Assembly (NCBI GenBank): GCA_013177935.1
Contig: JABLXZ010000002.1
Location: 1-64,000 of the forward strand
Direction of reading: 5' to 3'
DNA length: 64,000 nucleotides
Source: a candidate division WOR-3 bacterium
GTDB taxonomy: Bacteria > Hydrothermota > Tepidihabitantia > Tepidihabitantales > Tepidihabitantaceae
A program made the position numbers and the translations under genes. Shown here piece by piece: positions 60,346-64,000 of this stretch. The stretch's first letter is position 1, and each line of letters begins with the position of its first letter. The notes under the pieces were generated by a model, which worked only from the letters and a program-made list of their open reading frames with translations, made no database searches and had not been told where the DNA came from.

Positions 60346-62479
60346 AAGCACTCACCTTAGCAATTTTCCCTATCTTCTTAAACCCTTTGCCTTTGACCAC
60401 AACAAGATAAACCCCGTCCGCCAGGTCCTGGTTGTACTCATTTTTGCCATCCCATTCGATTATCCGGCTCGACACCCGCGTGAATTTTCTCACCAGTGTT
60501 CCCGACAGGGTGTAGATTAAAACATCGGGTGTCTCCTCCTCGGGAAAATCCAGCACCAGTTTACAAGCACCGGAAAACGGTGCCGGCAATGTATAAGGTT
60601 CTGCCCAGCTGGAAATTTTCACGGGATAGCGCTGGCTAATCATTGAACGGTTTCCAAAAGAGTCAACCGCAACAACAAAGAAGTTGTAACCTGTTGTGTC
60701 CCGGGCAAGATTGAACAGATAGGCGGTGGTTTCCGGTGTTACCGTCGCCTGGCGTAACCGCGCAAACTGCTCAACCCGGATATCATCAATAAACACTCCT
60801 AACCGATTCCCCGTATCATCGGTTTTGTAATAAAACCGCAGATAAACCTGACCTGCGGGTAGAAGATACCGGTACTCCTGCCAGGTGTCCGCCTGCCCAT
60901 AGAGTGAATCCAGTGAATACCAGTTAATTGTATCCCTGGACCATTCAACATAACACACATCGCGGCTGATATCACCGGTGGTATCCTCTGCCTCTTCGGT
61001 CCAGTAATACGCATAAAAAGAAAGCAACCCGCCCGCCTCAAGGTTAAGCGGTTGTTGGAGTGTAAGCCTCGTGTTCAGGTTCGGTGCCGAACCGGAAAAG
61101 AATGCAGTTCCTGGTGAGCGAAAGTACCGGCTGGAAACGGTCCAGCCCGAACTTTCCCAGTTCCCCAGACTATCCGCCCTTTCCAAAAAAACATTCTCGG
61201 GCTCTGCCGCCTGATAAAGTTCATATACTACCGGACTCAGGTCAAACGCCTGATACCACCAGAGCCGCACATCGCCCCGCTTGCCCGTTTGGTGATGGAC
61301 GATTTCTGGCCTCGTTGGCTTGACATCGTCCTGGCAATAGTAATTGTTAAGGAAATGAAGCCAGGGCACCGAATCGGCAAAGTCAAGGGTCCGATACTCG
61401 TCGATTTTCTGCTTAAACCTCAGATACCCGGCAGGAAACCATACCGAAATTCCCCGAGCATTCCCGTAACTACCGCTCACCGCATTGCCGACAATCAGTG
61501 GATTCAACGCCGCGCGCAAGCCGCTCAAACCGGTACCGGGTGCCAGTTGCCAGAGATGGATAAAATCGACCTGCTCATCCTGATAACAGGGTGGGCTTAT
61601 CGCATTTCCGGAAAATGTCTGCACCCCCTGGCGTGCTAGTTTAAAGCCTGCTGTATTGGGCGCAAGGCTATCACTTACCACCGGCTTGACGCTCGCCAGA
61701 ACCCGCGTCAGCTGCTTCATATCAACCGCGGACAGACACACATCCTCACCCGGGTACGAAGCCACATAATCGGCACACATCTCAGGCAAAAACTCCCTTG
61801 GAGTTGCGGTTGGATGTGCCACCAATCGGCTCAAAAACGCATCGTAAGGAAAACCCTCCCAGGGCACAACCGCTTCTGATGCTAAAAGATAGTCGCACAA
61901 ACCTAAAAGCTCGGTTGCCACCTCAATCGTACCCATCAAACAGGCATCAAACCCAATAATGGTGATACTCTTCCCCAGTTTCCTCTTACCAGACCGGATT
62001 GCCTGTTTTAACTCACCACCAGCAACACCCATCATATGCCCATCCGACTCATCAATCACCACCGCCCGCTGCGGACCATAACCCTTGCGCCAGCCATCAC
62101 CATGGTCCCAGATGATTAAAAAGTAGTTCCGCGCCGGATACCGCTGACCAAGAAACCCGATAAACTCGGCAAGGGTTGCGGTGTCTGCCATATCTCTCTC
62201 GCCGAGATCACCAAGCAAAACGAGGGTGTCCTTACGGACCAGATAGCGCCGGCAGTTAGGATTGGTGTCGCGGGCAGCATTGTCTACCTGAACAACTATG
62301 TTAACCTCTTCAGTCGAACCTACCCTCAACATCTCGCCAATATCAACCGCGGCTTGCTCGCTCATTCCATTGTCCGCCGCCATATAAACACCCACGGTCC
62401 ATTGCGCCGCGGACAACACCGAGAAACAAATCAGAAGGGGGATGGCTTTTAACCATCCCCCTACCGGTTTAACCTGCAT
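60335..62479 (-). CDS. Clostripain-family (C11) peptidase with sorting domain
   Basis: 714 aa. The C11 core has His126 (IIWDHGDGW) and Cys180 (GFDACLMGTIEVA), with the usual DLGERDMAD and SEAVVPWEGFPY segments. So the Cys-His dyad is intact and cleavage after Arg or Lys is likely by family. A discoidin/jelly-roll-like domain follows (~430-600). The C-terminus (DFPEEETPDVLIYTLSGTLV, WDGKNEYNQDLADGVYLVVV) is a Por-type sorting domain. It lies 8 bp after the PorV-like gene and is co-transcribed. It may mature sorted surface proteins. Confidence 0.88.
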   Translation of the reverse strand: MQVKPVGGWLKAIPLLICFSVLSAAQWTVGVYMAADNGMSEQAAVDIGEMLRVGSTEEVNIVVQVDNAARDTNPNCRRYLVRKDTLVLLGDLGERDMADTATLAEFIGFLGQRYPARNYFLIIWDHGDGWRKGYGPQRAVVIDESDGHMMGVAGGELKQAIRSGKRKLGKSITIIGFDACLMGTIEVATELLGLCDYLLASEAVVPWEGFPYDAFLSRLVAHPTATPREFLPEMCADYVASYPGEDVCLSAVDMKQLTRVLASVKPVVSDSLAPNTAGFKLARQGVQTFSGNAISPPCYQDEQVDFIHLWQLAPGTGLSGLRAALNPLIVGNAVSGSYGNARGISVWFPAGYLRFKQKIDEYRTLDFADSVPWLHFLNNYYCQDDVKPTRPEIVHHQTGKRGDVRLWWYQAFDLSPVVYELYQAAEPENVFLERADSLGNWESSGWTVSSRYFRSPGTAFFSGSAPNLNTRLTLQQPLNLEAGGLLSFYAYYWTEEAEDTTGDISRDVCYVEWSRDTINWYSLDSLYGQADTWQEYRYLLPAGQVYLRFYYKTDDTGNRLGVFIDDIRVEQFARLRQATVTPETTAYLFNLARDTTGYNFFVVAVDSFGNRSMISQRYPVKISSWAEPYTLPAPFSGACKLVLDFPEEETPDVLIYTLSGTLVRKFTRVSSRIIEWDGKNEYNQDLADGVYLVVVKGKGFKKIGKIAKVSASTP

Positions 62480-62487
62480 CCCCGTTG

Positions 62488-63555
62488 TCAGAAGCCAACC
62501 GTTAACATCAAACGATGGGTCGGCTTCAGATAACTGTAGTACCGGAACGCGTAGTCAAGCCCCAGTTCCAGCCCTTCAACCACCTTACCCTTCACACCGG
62601 CACCAGCACACAATCCGGTAAAGTCACCCAGTTTCTTCATATACTGCTGGTCGGTGTTGAAGATGTAACCAGCACGCAAGAACAGCATATCCGCCAAACC
62701 GTACTCCAGTCCGAAATTGACCGTCTCGTTGATGTCAGAAGGGTGCACCAGGTCAATCGCTGCGGTCAGCCGGTTGTTGTCGTTCTTCAAAACATCCATC
62801 GCCACCCCGAACCGGAAAGTTGTCGGCAGGGGCACCGGTGTTGTTTTGTAAGAACCCTGCAACTGACTGGGACCGGAATCGGGCCAGTAAAAGTTGTAGT
62901 CAAGATGCGGACCGGCGTAACTCAACTGACTGCCGTAATTGGTAACCGCCGCACCGAGCCGCAACGACTTGAACCCGGTATTGTAAAACAACCCGACATC
63001 AAGCCCCAGCGCTGAAGCCGACAGGTCCCATATCGTCTGATTGATACCCTTCACCGTCAAACCAAACGACAGTTTATCAGTGATGATTCGGGCATAAGAC
63101 AGACCGAGTGCCAGGTCCGAGGCACCGATTGTCAACCCGGTGCCTTCATCTTCGCGCAGCGGTGTCTGCGGGTTATCCACTGTTGTCTGCTCGATCGAAC
63201 CCATCGTCAAGGCGGTTGCTGAGATTGCCACCGTTCCGAAATTGGTCACCGGCAGCACCACCGTCAGATAGTCGTGGTTGATGTCAGCAAACCAGTTGGC
63301 GTGATTAAACTGCGCCTGCCGTTTGATGTATGCAATACCCGCCGGGTTAAAGTAACTTGCTGAAGCGTCGTCTGCCAGCGCGGTAAAGGCGTCACCCATT
63401 CCCGATGCCCGACCAACGCTGATTTTCAAAAACTGGGCACCGGTTGTCGCCACCTTAGAAAACGCCGCCCAGCTCATCGAAAATAGCACAAGGGCGATTA
63501 AAATCGCCCTGCCCCATTTTCCGACTTTATCACCTCTGTAATCAACTGGTCTCAT
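62488..63555 (-). CDS. PorV/PorQ-family outer-membrane protein
   Basis: 355 aa. Signal (ILIALVLFSMSWAAF); TTGAQFLKISVGRASGMGDA then FTALADDASASYFNPAGIA, the PorV/FadL-like opening. Later strands include GFKSLRLGAAVTNYGSQL and the terminal LKPTHRLMLTVGF. In type IX secretion PorV is the shuttle that receives cargo C-terminal domains (known). It is the only such component in this window. SD GGGAGGTGAAGG precedes the ATG. Confidence 0.82.
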   Translation of the reverse strand: MRPVDYRGDKVGKWGRAILIALVLFSMSWAAFSKVATTGAQFLKISVGRASGMGDAFTALADDASASYFNPAGIAYIKRQAQFNHANWFADINHDYLTVVLPVTNFGTVAISATALTMGSIEQTTVDNPQTPLREDEGTGLTIGASDLALGLSYARIITDKLSFGLTVKGINQTIWDLSASALGLDVGLFYNTGFKSLRLGAAVTNYGSQLSYAGPHLDYNFYWPDSGPSQLQGSYKTTPVPLPTTFRFGVAMDVLKNDNNRLTAAIDLVHPSDINETVNFGLEYGLADMLFLRAGYIFNTDQQYMKKLGDFTGLCAGAGVKGKVVEGLELGLDYAFRYYSYLKPTHRLMLTVGF

Positions 63556-63569
63556 CCTTCACCTCCCTC

Positions 63570-64000
63570 TTAATGGATGACCATAAACTTACCGGTAAAC
63601 TCACCCACTGGTGATTCAACATGGTAGATGTAAACACCAGGGGCAATCAACTGTCCGTAGTCGTTGATCAAATCCCAGGTTGCGGTTCCACCCTCATCCA
63701 GCGGCTGCTTCTTCGTGTCTTTATGCTCAATCACCTTCAACAGGTCACCCGCAGTTGTAAAGATTCTTATCGTGCAGGTGCCGGGCAGATGGGTAAACTT
63801 AATCACCCGCTGCTCTGATGTCTTTTCCCAGCCATTGAACACGATGTACGGGTTAGGTACCACCTTCACCGCCAGCTTCTGCTCTGTCGTCGTATCCGTA
63901 TAACCCGGCGTCGCGCTGATTCGGAACACATTGAAAAACGGCGCAGCACCTTCGGCGCGATGCCCGACAACACTCCACACATCACCATCATTGATCGAAC
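63570..64000 (-). CDS. Large secreted protein, C-terminal fragment with sorting domain
   Basis: The frame runs out of the window at 64000 without a start; only the C-terminal ~143 residues are seen. The last part (KVVPNPYIVFNGWEKTSE, FTHLPGTCTIRIFTTAGDLL, LIAPGVYIYHVESP, GKFMVIH) is a sorting domain. The upstream gene continues beyond the window. It lies 14 bp before the PorV-like gene. Confidence 0.8.
   Translation of the reverse strand, partial: SINDGDVWSVVGHRAEGAAPFFNVFRISATPGYTDTTTEQKLAVKVVPNPYIVFNGWEKTSEQRVIKFTHLPGTCTIRIFTTAGDLLKVIEHKDTKKQPLDEGGTATWDLINDYGQLIAPGVYIYHVESPVGEFTGKFMVIH

Noticed and set aside
1-64000. CRISPR arrays, insertion sequences, integrases, tRNA or rRNA genes
   Set aside because: I looked for regular spaced repeats, transposase motifs and tRNA T-loop signatures in the spacers and saw none.

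Overview
The window reads as a chromosomal piece of an anaerobic or microaerobic, diderm, non-model bacterium. I infer a relative of candidate phylum WOR-3/Stahlbacteria or a neighbouring FCB-like lineage. The reasons are the many large secreted proteins ending in a FlgD/Por-type C-terminal sorting domain, a PorV/PorQ-family outer-membrane protein, gingipain-like (C25) and clostripain-like (C11) peptidases, several outer-membrane beta-barrels, and an Hcp/ferredoxin/Rrf2 operon. No rRNA or tRNA is visible, so the taxonomy is inference.

Layout. 1-5735: three secreted proteins (an LVIVD-type fragment, a 1290-aa and a 462-aa propeller protein). 6088-10459: Na/Pi cotransporter, nitroreductase, a free-standing small transcript, a DOMON protein and a hydrolase-like reading frame without a start codon. 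10518-16698: PQQ-propeller lipoprotein, ileS, a DksA-type zinc finger, a CbiQ/EcfT-like membrane protein and truA. 16692-18806: orphan sugar-binding lipoprotein and a secreted thioredoxin-fold selenoprotein. 19009-22837: an AT-rich, probably transferred restriction-modification island. 23340-30817: parA-parB-M23 peptidase, a barrel/helical-repeat pair and an NtrC/NtrB pair. 30849-36848: C25 protein, carboxypeptidase-regulatory repeat protein, a 2H-like protein and a ThiI-like PP-loop protein. 36957-38508: lepB and a HemW-like protein without its cysteines. 38511-43373: LolCDE-like exporter with a LolA-like protein and a barrel. 43459-49006: seven genes for envelope proteins (CsgG, LPP20, FlgT, LpoB, COG3014, YcfL types), six of them predicted lipoproteins. 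49140-50731: phosphoesterase and barrel. 51248-54140: Rrf2-ferredoxin-hcp. 54137-64000: more sorted secreted proteins, clostripain and PorV.

Main discoveries. (1) The frame interrupted at 18618-18620 is a selenoprotein: an in-frame TGA sits where a TlpA-type thioredoxin has its first active-site Cys (U-P-G-C). It is followed 16 nt later by the apical loop of a perfect SECIS-like stem-loop, and the protein carries an export signal and a C-terminal sorting domain. (2) At least eight genes have a strong TTGACN-N16/17-TANNNT promoter ending only 6-9 nt before the start codon, with no Shine-Dalgarno sequence, so they are probably leaderless; other genes in the window use leaders with strong Shine-Dalgarno sequences. 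(3) A seven-gene envelope operon joins FlgO/FlgP/FlgT-like (CsgG, LPP20, FlgT) proteins with LpoB, COG3014 and YcfL, with no flagellar genes present. (4) A complete small transcription unit with promoter, terminator and flanking inverted repeats lies at 8687-8883.

All calls come from reading the sequence and translations by eye. No database search, folding program or composition calculation was run.
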